A stretch of 64,000 nt of DNA from Saccharum officinarum (Eukaryota; Streptophyta; Magnoliopsida; Poales; Poaceae), in contig CM036159.1 of NCBI GenBank assembly GCA_020631735.1, positions 94,784,656 through 94,848,655 of the forward strand. Direction: 5' to 3'. The notes beneath the pieces were generated by a model. The model saw nothing but the letters and a program-made list of their open reading frames with translations. It was not told where the DNA came from and did not search any database. The position numbers and the translations under genes were made by a program. The stretch's first letter is position 1; each line of letters begins with the position of its first letter. This document shows, piece after piece, positions 1 through 9,952 of this stretch.

Positions 1-1
1 A

Positions 2-781
2 GATATGCTCAAGAAGTTTGGCATGGAAGATGCAAAGGGCATTACAACTCCAATGAGCACTAGTGGAAGTTTGGATAGTGACAAGAGTGGCAACATGGTG
101 GATCAAAAGCTATATAGATCGATGATTGGTAGTCTACTCTATGTGACGGCATCAAGGCCCGATATGATGTTTAGTGTATGTATGTGTGCAAAATTTCAAG
201 CCTCACCAAGAGAAAGTCATTTGAAGGCAACAAAGAAAATATTGAGGTACTTAAAGCATACACAAGATGTTGGATTGTGGTATCCCAAAGGTGCAAGCTT
301 TGAGCTAGTTGGATATTCGGATTCCGACTATGCCGGTGATAAAGTGGAGAGAAAAAGCACTTCCGGGACATGTCAATTGTTGGGAAGATCACTTGTCTCA
401 TGGTCATCCAAGAAGCAAAATAGTATTGCACTATCTACCGCCGAAGCCGAATACATCGCCGCGGGTAGTTGTTGTGCACAAATCTTGTGGATGAAGGCAA
501 CATTGAAGGATTTTGGAATCAATTTCAAGAATGTGCCATTGCTATGTGACAATAAAAGTGCCGTGAAGCTAACTAACAATCCGATTCAACATCAAAGAAC
601 AAAGCATATTGATGTTCGCCATCACTTTATTAGAGATCATCAACAAAAGGGTGACATTGCTATTGAGAGTGTGGGCACCAAAAATCAATTAGCCGATCTA
701 TTCACCAAGCCACTTGATGAGAAGAGATTTCACAAGCTAAAGAATGAGTTGAACATACTTGACTTCTCCAACATGAGTTGA
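2..781 (+). CDS. Copia pol, C-terminal part (end of reverse transcriptase and RNase H)
   Basis: This is the 3' end of a Ty1/copia polyprotein; the frame is open at the window edge and ends at TGA 779-781. The first 80 residues carry the copia segment after the RT active site, with YRSMIGSLLYVTASRPD and a LKATKKILRYLKHT stretch. RNase H follows, with its acidic positions visible as GYSDSDYAGD, STAEAEYIAAG and LLCDNKSAVKL, and then the terminal motifs TKHIDVRHHFIRD and LADLFTKPL. The enzyme would make the cDNA and degrade the RNA strand of the hybrid. No stop or frameshift occurs in the visible 258 codons, so the copy may be fairly young. There is no envelope-like frame in the spacer downstream. 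Confidence 0.9.
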   Translation, partial: DMLKKFGMEDAKGITTPMSTSGSLDSDKSGNMVDQKLYRSMIGSLLYVTASRPDMMFSVCMCAKFQASPRESHLKATKKILRYLKHTQDVGLWYPKGASFELVGYSDSDYAGDKVERKSTSGTCQLLGRSLVSWSSKKQNSIALSTAEAEYIAAGSCCAQILWMKATLKDFGINFKNVPLLCDNKSAVKLTNNPIQHQRTKHIDVRHHFIRDHQQKGDIAIESVGTKNQLADLFTKPLDEKRFHKLKNELNILDFSNMS

Positions 782-1218
782 TGCACCCCATATATGACAT
801 GCCTCTCCTTCGAGCCCCAAGGTACAATTGGTTGACATGTCATACATTCTATACTAAGGACATGTTTAGTGCATCTAGTCATGATTTCTTATGTTCTAGG
901 ATCATTCATGAAAATTAAATGAATTTGAAGTTTATATGGTGCCACTATTGTTTCCATGACTTGTATGATCTAGTGGTAGCATATAACTTGTTTAAGTAGC
1001 TTGTGATCCTAAGTGTTTAATCTAGAAAACTTGTCTAAATATTTGCTTCAACATGGTGCATGATAACCCTTCTAGTGAGGTGTAAAGAAGCTTTCCCTTG
1101 GATCAAACCGAAGTATTTTATTTATGCAAACAATCTAGGTTGAATCATAAACTTGATCCTCACCCCATTTTTTAACATGATAATCTATCTAAAGTTTGCC
1201 CCTTGTGGTCAATTGGTG

Positions 1219-1355
1219 CCAAAGGGGGAGAAAATATTGTTCACAAAGATAGAACTCAAAGGGGAAGAAAATGTTGTGGGGGAGAAAATGTTGTTCACAA
1301 GATAGATTCTAAAAGGGGAGAAAACCTAAAAGGGAAAATTGATAAAAGAAGGGGA
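1219..1355 (+). repeat. Array of polypurine-tract-like GGGGAGAAAA units
   Basis: At least four degenerate copies of a purine unit (GGGGGAGAAAAT and variants) are separated by TTGTTCACAAGATAGA-like spacers. Further isolated AGGGGGAGC tracts lie near 1382 and 1809, and the functional-looking tract adjoins the LTR at 1953-1962. Multiple PPT-like tracts between pol and the 3' LTR are a known trait of SIRE-type elements. The 65-codon open frame over this array is a by-product of the repeat. Confidence 0.6.
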
Positions 1356-2520
1356 TCAACTAAAATTTTGAGCACACAAGTAGGGGGAGCAAGCTCTTAA
1401 GCATGAATGTTGCATTTCCATGTGCACTTCATATGTATGATGCATAGTTATGCATTTCGTTTTCTCCGATACTTTGCTTGTGTGGTGTCTTGCTAGTATA
1501 ATTTGAATGATGCATTGAGGTACTAGTATGAATAGGAAGTAGTTAGATTTTTCTTGCTTCATGTTTTTCAAAATGGTACTAGAGCCTTGCTTATAATGTT
1601 GATCTCACGAGGTTTCTAGTTATGTTTGTGCTTTTCCAAGTGGAATCTAACTACACAAGGTGCTAAGATGGTGTTTATCGCTACTCCGATGGTATCACGC
1701 TTCAAAGGTCTATAATCTAAAACACTTAGCACCTATTGGTAGACAATGCTCCTAATCTTTCCTATCTAACATGTATGCTTCCAAAATCCAAACATATAGC
1801 ATACATGTAGGGGGAGCCATTGCTATCAATTTGAATTCATGATCACATGTCCATAATTCTTACACATGATAATATACTTGGACAATGTGACATGGGTTCA
1901 ATCAAAATTTTATCATAATATCTTTGTGAAAGGTTTGTCACCAATTACCAACAAGGGGGAGATTGAAAGTCCTATGTTTGGTGTTGGTAATTAGTGACAA
2001 TGCCTAAGTACTAATCCCATGCCTAAGTTGTATGTAGCATATGAGGATTAGTACACTCCAAGGTTGGTGGCAAGATGGACATGGTGATCATGATGGCCAC
2101 ACTTGGATTTGGACGCAACCCTACGTGATCAAGACAAAGGTATATGCTTAAGGGTTATGTTTTAGTAACCAAGACACCTAGTGGGTGTGGTTACATTATA
2201 GGATAGATAGCCGTACTATAAAGAGGGGAATGACGCGGCTATTGAACTCCTAAGTGCCTCTAGATGTGCATTTCATGATCATATGCATTTGGATAGAACT
2301 AATATCGCCTCGAAAAATGATTGTGAAAATGCTAACACACTCACACATGACGAAATCACTTGGTGATGTTAGCACGTTTGCGACGGCGGTGGAGTTTGAG
2401 CGGTAGAGAGGGTTTGGTTCCTCTCTCCCTCCCGCCGAGCTTGCGAGAAGTTGAAACGATTATTTTCCACTACGCCGGAAGTCCGAAAAAGAAACGGAGG
2501 CGAACGGAGGTCACAGAGGT

Positions 2521-2944
2521 GACCGGACGCTGAACCGGACGCGTCCGGTCAGTGTTCAGTGTCTGCGTGTTTTTCAGTTCGATGATCGGACGCGAGGCGC
2601 GTCCGGTCACTGATGATCGGACGCGTCTGGTCGTTCAGGGAGCTTACTGGACTCTAACCGGACGCTGTCACTGTCGCGTCCGGTCATTTTCTTCAACGCG
2701 TCCGGTCACTATTTCGTTGAGCGCTGCTCAGGCGACCAGCGCGTCCGGTCCTTCACGGGACCAGCGCGTCCGGTCGTTCCCGGCGCGTCCGGTCAGTTGG
2801 ACCAGCGCGTCCGGTCGTTGCTTCGCAGTTAGCCGTTGGGGACCAGCGCGTTCGGTCGTTTGGACCAGCGCGTCCGGTCAGTACTTCACGAGTTAGCCGT
2901 TGGGCGACCGGCGCGTCCGGTCAGTTGGACCAGCGCGTCCGGTC
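2521..2944 (+). repeat. GCGTCCGGTC promoter-proximal array
   Basis: I count 11 exact copies of GCGTCCGGTC plus near copies (GCGTCTGGTC, GCGTTCGGTC) and several inverted copies (GACCGGACGC) within 424 bp. A longer unit, GGACCAGCGCGTCCGGTCAG, recurs in the second half. The array ends about 55 bp before the LTR TATA box, so it occupies the U3 enhancer position. Confidence 0.8.
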
Positions 2945-2997
2945 AGCCCGATTTCGGCTGTTTAAGTTTCTAACGGCTATATTCGAAGGGGTACGTC

Positions 2998-3005
2998 TAT
3001 AAATA
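2998..3005 (+). promoter_or_regulatory. TATA box of the copia LTR
   Basis: TATAAATA in the context CGTCTATAAATACTCG lies between the GCGTCCGGTC array and the R region. Transcription would be expected to start about 30 bp downstream. Confidence 0.6.
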
Positions 3006-3887
3006 CTCGTTGGCCGGCTCAAGGCTCCCACTCTCGAACATTTGACATACTTGTGAGCACTTTGAACTAAGCAACTCCCCTCCCACTCATCTCTCTTGCT
3101 TCTTTGCATATTCGAAGTGAGATTGAGTGATCCAAGTGCATTTGCATTGTGAGATTGCATCTAGTTGGCACTTGGTGGTTGATTTGCTGTGGGATTCTTG
3201 TTTCTCTTGGTGGTTGCCGCCACCTAGACGGCTTGGAGCAGCTTGGAGGCGTTGGCAAGAGTTGGTGTTTGTTCTTGGCCACCTCCGGTGATTGTGAGGG
3301 GTTTGTGCCTACCTCGACGAAGCACCAAAGGCAACATTAGTAAATTGCTTCGTGTCATTGCAACCTTTTACCATTTGGTAGGTTCTTGTGGCGCCTTTTT
3401 GAGAGGCTCGGTGTGTGACCGATTAGCCACCGAACCACGTGGTGAAGAGGGACACAACGGGGACTAGCGTGCCGGCAAGCACGTGAACCTCGGGATAAAT
3501 CTTCGTGTCATCACTTTCATATTGTGATTGATTGATCCCGGTGTTTGGTTATCTTGGTATTCATCTCTTGATTATATTGATTGGTTGGCTCAATTCTTCG
3601 CCCCTCGGTGATACCCTCCTATCTCTCCCTTGTATTAATTTCTTAGTTATCTTTGCTAGAGTAGCTTATTTGTGTAGCTTGCTAGTTGTAGTTTTCTTCT
3701 CGGTTTGACTTGTGCGGTTGAGTGCAAATACACTAGAATTGTGAATTGGTTAGGTGGCTTGCAAACACCCCGTAGGCTAAGCAAAACTCGCATCTCGCTA
3801 TTTGTTTTATTGATAAACTTGTTTAGCTTGTCTTTGAAGAAATTTTTAATAGGCTATTCACCCCCCTCTAGCCATCAAGACCTTTCA

Positions 3888-4597
3888 CCCCCCCGGTCTC
3901 CTTTTGCCACTACCAAACCTAGTGGACGCAATCCTCCAGGCCGCGAAGGACAAATAAAAATCAATGTGGAGTAGTGTTGCACAACTGTACTAAATAGAGC
4001 TCTTTGGCTCCACTCATGGCCGCGACATAGGGAAAACATCTAAGAAAGCTCAAATGCGGAACAATTTAAGCATGGTGACAAAATATGTTTCAGTGCACAA
4101 CCGATACCCGACCCAACTCGCCATATCCACGAGCCAGCACCGCACCAGGTCTAGGTCGACTGGAGACCACAACAAACAAGGCATCAGGTCTAACTCAACG
4201 AAAGAGACTAGCAAAATGAGTGAGAGTTGCCTTACTTTATATATTGTGCTCTTCATTATTAATTTTTGAGGCGGACTAAACCAAACAAGATCAATATATA
4301 TCAGGTCATCTGCCATTGCCACCCCCCCCGCGCCCCCTCTCCATCTCCTCCAAGCTCCCTTCCTTGTCTCCAGAAAGACGAGCTTGTAGCTTCGCCCATT
4401 ACCGTCTCACCTTGCCACCACCACCACCACCTCGATGAGCGGCCTAACGATGACCCATTGACCCCTAACCTAAAGTCACCTACAATGCTAGTTGGAAGTA
4501 AACTCAACAAATGGGAGATGCAAGAATTGATGTTGCACATGGTTGAACCCATCTATTGGGGCCCATAAATGAATATGATTTCTTGTTCCCCAACCCT
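3888..4597. other. Flank between copia LTR and CACTA element; no gene seen
   Basis: About 700 bp with no convincing coding frame. Short frames occur on both strands in the C-rich part (4300-4560), but they lack domain signatures and overlap one another. It is probably the old insertion site of both neighbouring transposons. Confidence 0.5.
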
Positions 4598-4676
4598 CAC
4601 TAGTAGAGAACAGACCTTTGATCCTCGGCCAAAATGGGCTCTAGTCCCGGAATTTTTTGCCCCCGGGACTAGAAAT

Positions 4677-4918
4677 ACCTTTAGTCCCGGTTGGTGGCTC
4701 CAACCGGGACTAAAGGTCCCTGCCCAACGGCTACTGCGCCAGACAGAGGTGGCAGGGACCTTTAGTCCCGGTTGGAGCCACCAACCGGGACTAAAGGTAT
4801 ACTTTTACTCCCGGTTGGTGGCTCCAACCGGGAGTAAAGGTCTACTCCCGGGCCGTGGCTGCGCCCGGGGTTGGAAAGTTACCTTTAGTCCCGGTTGGAT
4901 CTATCAACCGGGACTAAA
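4677..4918. repeat. 5' subterminal palindromes (CCTTTAGTCCCGG type)
   Basis: Near-perfect foldbacks occur at 4677-4717 and 4758-4798, each with an 18-bp arm CCTTTAGTCCCGGTTGG plus one base and a 5-nt loop TGGCT or AGCCA. A third at 4801-4841 uses ACTCCCGG/CCGGGAGT instead of AGTCCCGG/CCGGGACT, and a fourth lies near 4881-4917. Such repeats are the presumed binding sites of the CACTA accessory protein. Confidence 0.8.
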
Positions 4919-4929
4919 TGTTCTCCCTT

Positions 4930-4936
4930 TATAAAT
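4930..4936 (+). promoter_or_regulatory. Putative TATA box for the GRF gene
   Basis: TATAAAT follows the last subterminal repeat and precedes a pyrimidine-rich leader (CTCCTCCTTCCTCC). It lies about 400 bp upstream of the ATG at 5328. An intron in the 5' leader is possible (AAAGGTTACC near 5069). Confidence 0.4.
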
Positions 4937-5327
4937 CGGCCGTCTCCTCCTTCCTCCCCGAGCCCGAGCTCAGCACATTTTGAAGCTCACTGGTGTTCTT
5001 GCTTCCTCCCTCCCTCCATTGTTCCTCCATCCATTCTTCGATTCCTCCGTCGATTCTTCAGTTGTAAAGGTTACCAATCTCATACTCTCATTTTTTACCA
5101 TTTTCTTATGCCATTTTATTCACTATATACATTTATGGTTCTTTATTGTGGTTTTTTTTCATTTGTAAGCAATTTGAGCTCAAAATCACTTTAAGCTTGC
5201 ATATTTACATGAAAGAAGGTTAAAAATATCATTGTTTAGAGATGTAGATAATTTTATAGTTTGTTAATTTTATTTGTTTATAAAAGAAGAAATTTATAGT
5301 GTATTAAAAAATGAGTATAGAGAGTAG

Positions 5328-5842
5328 ATGACAACTGCTTCCGGGTCCTCGGCCTCTCATGGGTTTTCAAAGCGACTTAGGCCGGGCCTTCCTCTCATTC
5401 CATGTGGCAAGTGTCATGATGAGACGAAGATTGTGATGGAGTACCGAGTGAAGAAGGAGGGTCCCAACAAGGATCGTATCTTCTACAAGTGTCCGGATCG
5501 CAATGTGAGTTATTTTATCGTATTTAATGATTATGGTTAGTTTATACCTATTTTCATGATGGTTGTGATTAAAGTTCTAATTTTTTGTTTTAATTTCAGT
5601 GGGATGGCAGTGGACGATGTTCAGGCTTCTACTGGGAGGAAGAGTATGTTGAACTCGTGCAAAAATATCTTGCACAACAGGCAGATACGGCGGCTAATGA
5701 GGCAGTGATCCAGCCGAAGAAGCCCAAAGATGTTGCACAATCGGGGGATCTGTCTGTTTTAGTTGAGATTGGTCGCGAAATCCTTGTGCTCCTGAAATGT
5801 ATTTTAGCTTTAGTTCACTGCTGTGCCCACTTGATGATATAG
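5328..5842 (+). CDS. GRF-type zinc-finger protein with C-terminal hydrophobic segment, two exons
   Basis: Exon 1 is 5328-5504 and exon 2 is 5600-5842. The 95-bp intron begins GTGAGT and ends TTTCAG, and splicing keeps the frame, giving 139 residues. The zinc-finger ligands would be C26, C29, C55 and C66: PCGKC, then GPNKDRIFYKC across the splice site to WDGSGRC, followed by FYWEEEYVEL. This matches the GRF zinc finger (CxxC, GPNxxRxFYxC, then C and F-W), a nucleic-acid-binding fold. Residues 120-139 are hydrophobic (ILVLLKCILALVHCC) and may form a membrane or dimer helix. Similar small GRF proteins with a C-terminal hydrophobic helix are, from memory, common in cereal genomes. The gene lies wholly within the CACTA element, so it is either captured host DNA or an element-borne gene. 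Both exons are intact. Expression is unknown. Confidence 0.75.
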
Positions 5843-6257
5843 TGATTTAATATAGTGTGTGTTTGAGGTATTATGTAATAATTGTGAATTCAGATGTTTA
5901 TTATGTCATGTTTCAAATTAAATCAATGTTTGATTTGGTTACTGAGTGATGAAATATTAAAATATTAACGTTAAAATGATGTGAAAACAAATTTCCTGTC
6001 CAAAACCAATAATTTTAATAATTTTAATTAAACAATACATTTTGCATTAACGAAATAATAAATATTAGTTACATTATGTTTTATAATTCTAACAAAAAAT
6101 AAAAAAAGTTAGGTTATCGATTTTTTCTATGTGCAATAAACAAAAATAAAATTCATATTTTTAACAAAATAATTTTATGCCTTTTATTTAATTTACTATG
6201 TATTTAATAAAAACTATTGCATTTCTATTGTATTTAACAAGACTATTCCTTAAAACA

Positions 6258-6555
6258 GGCGGGAAACGAAACTGCAGGCCACCTTTACTCCCGGGTGGGA
6301 AGCCCACCCGGGAGTAAAGGTGGGCTGCAGTTTCGTGGCCCGCCAAAAAAAGCCTTTACTCCCGGTGCGTGTTACCAACCGGGAGTAAAGGTATACCTTT
6401 ACTCCCGGTTGGTAACACGCACCGGGAGTAAAGGTATACCTTTACTCCCGGTTGGTAACACGCACCGGGAGTAAAGGTACCGTTACTCCCGGTTGTAATA
6501 CGCACCGGGAGTAAAGGGTTTTTACTCCCGGTTGGTGGCTGGAACCGGGAGTAAT
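6258..6555. repeat. Internal palindrome cluster, ACTCCCGG type, with one long foldback
   Basis: 6258-6344 is a foldback with arms of about 42 bases (GGCGGGAAACGAAACTGCAG to the matching CTGCAGTTTCGTGGCCCGCC) and only a few mismatches. It is followed by four or five tandem palindromes of the form CCTTTACTCCCGGTTGGTAA/ACACGCACCGGGAGTAAAGG up to 6555. All copies here carry ACTC/GAGT rather than AGTC/GACT. Confidence 0.8.
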
Positions 6556-6565
6556 TCTCCTCTGC

Positions 6566-6572
6566 TATATAA
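6566..6572 (+). promoter_or_regulatory. Possible second TATA box inside the CACTA element
   Basis: TATATAA immediately follows the internal palindrome cluster and precedes a GC-rich leader-like sequence. The arrangement repeats that at 4930. No convincing open frame follows, so the transcript, if any, is unknown. Confidence 0.3.
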
Positions 6573-6709
6573 CCTCCGGCGCCTGGCAGATCGATCCGCT
6601 CGTCTTCTTCCTCGTCGAACACCGCCGCCCTCTTCTCCTCGCACCGCGTCCGTTCGTCTTCCGTGACACCGGCGCCGCCGTCTTCTTCCTCGTGCGGCCT
6701 CCACCGCGC

Positions 6710-6810
6710 GCGCCCGTGCCCCTCCTCCGCGCCCGTGGCTCTCCACCACGCCCTCCTCCGCGCCCGAGGCCCTCCACCGCGCCCTTCTCCGCGCCCGAGG
6801 CCCTCCACCG
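6710..6810. repeat. 31-bp GC-rich tandem repeat
   Basis: About 3.5 copies of a 31-bp unit (GCGCCCGAGGCCCTCCACCG and so on) lie at 6710-6728 (short), 6729-6759, 6760-6790 and 6791-6810. Proline/arginine-rich frames on both strands here are products of the repeat. Confidence 0.75.
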
Positions 6811-7170
6811 AGGACATAGATCAATGTTTGTTAACGAAATTTTATCCAAATATATTCATGTAGGGTTTTTTTGAAGGATTTGTTGTAGGATATATAATGG
6901 TCAAATAGGAACTCAATTTTGATACCCAGTTTGTAAACTAAGCGTTTTTTAGTTTATCAAAAATATCACATGTTTCTTCATTTGTGAACTTTGATTCCAA
7001 GGGCGAGTTCTACTTCGACCCAACACTGCCATTGAAGCCAAGCTAGAGGATGAGAAGAAACTCGTTATGTCACAACAACTATAATGCAATCTTTTGTAAT
7101 ATATGCACATGAAATAATATAATGTAAAATACACATATGCATGCATGCATGTAAATATATATATGATGCA

Positions 7171-7173
<3 letters not shown>

Positions 7174-7263
<90 letters not shown>

Positions 7264-7270
7264 TATATAT
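7174..7270. repeat. (TA)n microsatellite
   Basis: Nearly uninterrupted TA dinucleotides, about 95 bp, inside the CACTA element. Open frames across it are artefacts. Confidence 0.95.
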
Positions 7271-7424
7271 ATTTCTATGCTTGAATTGTGTGATTTAATA
7301 CGTTCATTGTGCTTGAACCGAAACATACTATATGCGCGTATAAATGTATAATTAGCAGCGTACAATACGACTTCGAAAACCTATTTTGAAAAGAAAACAA
7401 AAAAATGAAAAGAAAAGAAAAAAA

Positions 7425-7650
7425 ACCTTTAGTCCCGGTTCGTATTACCAACCGGGACTAAAGGTGCTGGCCATCGTGGCATGTCAGGAGGCACCTTTAG
7501 TCCCGGTTGGTGTTACCCACCGGGACTAAAGGTCCTCCTTTAGTCCCGGTTCCTCACCCGGGACTAAAGGACCCCCCTTTAGTCCCGGATGCTTGCTCCC
7601 GGGTGGGGAACCGGGACTAGAGGGGGTTCCCCACCGGGAGTAAAGCCCGT
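7425..7650. repeat. 3' subterminal palindromes of the CACTA element
   Basis: Inverted CCTTTAGTCCCGG/CCGGGACTAAAGG units with changing loops are followed by a last unit of CGGGAGTAAAG type just inside the right terminus. Confidence 0.8.
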
Positions 7651-7663
7651 CTCTGTACTAGTG

Positions 7664-8774
7664 CCTCTAGCGAGGTCTATAGAATTTAGGGCCTCTATAT
7701 AATAATCTAGGGCATATTTGGATGCCACCATATTCTACAATCTGACTTTTACAGTTTAGGAGAGGATCCAAATATCCGAGCTTTTACCTTAGTTTCCATA
7801 ATCTGAGAGAACCCGGCTTGGACTAGCTTCTAGATAGAAACAAAAGATCATTCTAACCTTCTTGTTTTATTACTAGCTGCACCACCAAAGGTGCAGTCCA
7901 AAGCTAAAAATGAGTGCACTTTGGACATTTTAATTTTTTAAAAAAGAACAGCACATCCAAGCTTTTACAATATAAGTTCAAAAAATGCAAACAACAACCT
8001 AATAGGACACTAGCAGATATATAATGACGGATGGAACGAAATGGACAACGGTGTTTGAGCAGTGCGAGAGCAGGACGCAAGCCAGAAACTGAATGTTATT
8101 ATGACCAAAAACGCATCACGAGAGCGCGCCACACGGCATGCAATCAGTTCCTCTTGTCTCGTTTCCTTTTAATTGTTAGCTCTCGCCCGGTCGACCTCAC
8201 GGCACACAGTTGGGGGCTGGATGGACGATCGCCTGGCTTGGCGGCCTGCGACGGCACGGCACGGAACACGCGGCATGCAAACCGCCTGAACTGATGATAC
8301 GGCGAGATGGAGGCGAGGACGACAAGTATACAGGATCTGCGTGCGCGCCGGCCGTACGGTTTGCCGCAGGGCGAGCTGAAACGGAAAGGGCGCGCAGACT
8401 TTTGGCGGGCGTCGTCGTCGTCATGCGCGCGCGCGCGGCGCCGGTCGCGATGATGCCGATCGAGCCACCGGCCTGGAATGAGAAACGAAACGAAGGAACG
8501 GCCGGGGTGCAGCATGTGGCGCCGGCGCCGCGCGCGGTCCGCTTGGTGTTTTCCGCGCATGCACCTCGACCTGGAGCTGGAGCCTGGAGGAGACCGGGCG
8601 CAGGGTATGATGGTTGACGATGGGCACGTACTCATCCATTCGAGAAAGGCACGTCCAGAGATGCATACTAGACTGTAGACAGTCCACGCGAGACGTGTTC
8701 ATCATCACGTCATCACTCACCAGCTGGAATCTGACACGGGTTTGTGTGTTGTGTGAAGGCGCAGTGTGACGGTT
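7664..8774. other. Flank between CACTA elements; no gene supported
   Basis: AT-rich to about 8000, then GC-rich (8030-8640) with several overlapping frames on both strands. None shows a recognisable domain or clear codon bias. The GC-rich part could be a promoter or first-exon remnant, but I cannot support a gene. Confidence 0.4.
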
Positions 8775-8862
8775 GGGGTGTTTAGTTACAAATTTTTTTT
8801 AAGATTATTCGTCACATCGAATGTTTGGACGCATGCATAAAGCATTAAATGTAGATAAAAAA
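8775..8862 (+). mobile_element. Half of a grass MITE, cut by the CACTA element
   Basis: The sequence GTGTTTAGTTACAAATTT, then CGTCACATCGAAT and AGCATTAAATGTAGATAAAA, matches the left half of the dispersed MITE type seen complete at 33032-33284. It stops where the degenerate CACTA terminus begins. The right half is not found at the other side of the CACTA element. Confidence 0.5.
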
Positions 8863-8883
8863 TACTAATAGAAAAGAGTTCTA

Positions 8884-9150
8884 AGCCGGCGGTTCACTTT
8901 TTTTACCGGTGGTTTCACTTTAGGACCGGCTGCGTAAAGAAATGGGTGGGCCACGACTTTGTAACCGTCTGTGAAAATTTATTTCCACAGGCGGTTGTCA
9001 TAAGACAATCGCCAGTGCAAATGTTACATTTACACTAGCGATTGCCTTTATGATAGCCGCCAGTGTAAATGTAACATTTGCACTGGCGGTTGTCTTATGA
9101 CAACCGTCTGTGAAAATTTATTTCCACAGGCGGTTACTAAAGGCAACCGT
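8884..9150. repeat. 5' subterminal repeats, CAGGCGGTT type
   Basis: Inverted and direct copies of CCACAGGCGGTTGTC, GACAACCGTCTGTG and CACTGGCGGTTGTC form foldbacks with TTACATTTACACT loops. They resemble the units at 14893 and 19690. Confidence 0.7.
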
Positions 9151-9839
9151 CAGTAATGTTTGTGGTATACATACCCCTCCTTCCTCCCCGAGCAGACCTG
9201 TTCATCGCAGCCACCTTCCATTGGAGGGCATTTTGAAGGTCCAGATCTCTCAAAATATAAGGAGAGAGGTTTTGATCTTGATTTTTTGGAATGAGGTTGA
9301 TAAGAAAGGTTAGTTTATGTTCCTGTAACATTATTTTGTTCATTCTTACTTAATTTGAGCTACTTTTTGGATCTAAGGTTTCACCATGAGTTAGAGAGAA
9401 GAAAATCTAGGTTCTTGTCTTTATTTCTTCTAATGAGGTTGCTTAAGATGGTTACATAATGTCTCTCCTCTCTCCCTTTTCATGTTTGCTTCTCAATTTA
9501 GCTAGTTTATGCAAGATATATATTCCATAAATAGTGTGTTCTTGTGTATTTATGTAGAGAGAGAAATGTAGGTTTTTTGTTATTTTTTAATTATGCTCAT
9601 TAGGTTTTTTACTTTAATCTCTCAATCTATTTCTCAATTTATTTTATCCACATGTATCTATTTTAATTATGCTACTTAGGTTTTGTAATTATGTTACTTA
9701 GGTTTTTTTAATTATGCGACTTATTAGGTTTTTTATTTTAATCCCTAGCTACCCTACCTAAACCCTAGCTAAAACCTCACATAAATCGTAAACCCTAACT
9801 AATAAACCATAGCTATATCCTACCGCACATCAAAAGGTG

Positions 9840-9926
<87 letters not shown>
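9840..9926. repeat. (TA)n microsatellite
   Basis: About 85 bp of TA dinucleotides just upstream of the solo LTR insertion. Confidence 0.95.
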
Positions 9927-9930
<4 letters not shown>

Positions 9931-9952
9931 CTTGTTTTGCATTGATTACAAT

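Larger units (their letters stand above)
1..3887 (+). mobile_element. Ty1/copia retrotransposon, SIRE/Maximus-like, 3' part
   Basis: The element enters from the left window edge. It runs from the end of pol (stop at 781) through a 1.2 kb purine-rich non-coding spacer to one LTR. The LTR begins TGAAAGTCCT at 1964 and ends AGACCTTTCA at 3887, so its ends are short inverted repeats. The long spacer with several AAGGGGGAG tracts, the final tract at 1953-1962, and an LTR near 1.9 kb fit the SIRE/Maximus lineage. The target duplication cannot be tested because the 5' LTR lies outside the window. Confidence 0.85.
1964..3887 (+). repeat. 3' LTR of the SIRE-like copia element
   Basis: The LTR is 1924 bp, with TGAAAG at the start and CTTTCA at the end, directly after a purine tract. 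It contains a CpG-rich repeat array, then a TATA box at 2998, then about 880 bp of R/U5. No gene lies inside. Confidence 0.8.
4598..7663 (+). mobile_element. Non-autonomous CACTA (En/Spm-like) transposon, complete
   Basis: The left end reads CACTAGTAGAGAACAG and the right end CTCTGTACTAGTG, an imperfect inverted repeat beginning with CACTA. The element is flanked by a perfect 3-bp target duplication CCT (4595-4597 and 7664-7666), the length expected for CACTA elements. At 3066 bp it has no transposase. Inside are subterminal palindromic repeats at both ends and in the middle, a two-exon GRF zinc-finger gene, a GC-rich cassette and a TA microsatellite. It would depend on a transposase from elsewhere. 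Confidence 0.9.

Noticed and set aside
4050..4568. Short frames of 71-100 codons on both strands in the flank
   Set aside because: Mutually overlapping, low-complexity Pro/His stretches, no recognisable protein.
4677..4918. CRISPR-like regular repeats
   Set aside because: Eukaryotic sequence; these are palindromic subterminal repeats of a CACTA transposon.
7145..7365. Open frames over the TA repeat encoding IYIYIY on both strands
   Set aside because: Pure dinucleotide repeat gives open frames by composition.
8031..8720. Overlapping GC-rich frames between the CACTA elements
   Set aside because: No domain, no splice support, frames on both strands.
9720..9830. Telomere-like AAACCCTA words (also 14620-14645)
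   Set aside because: Only a few scattered copies mixed with CTAGCTA, not a tandem array.
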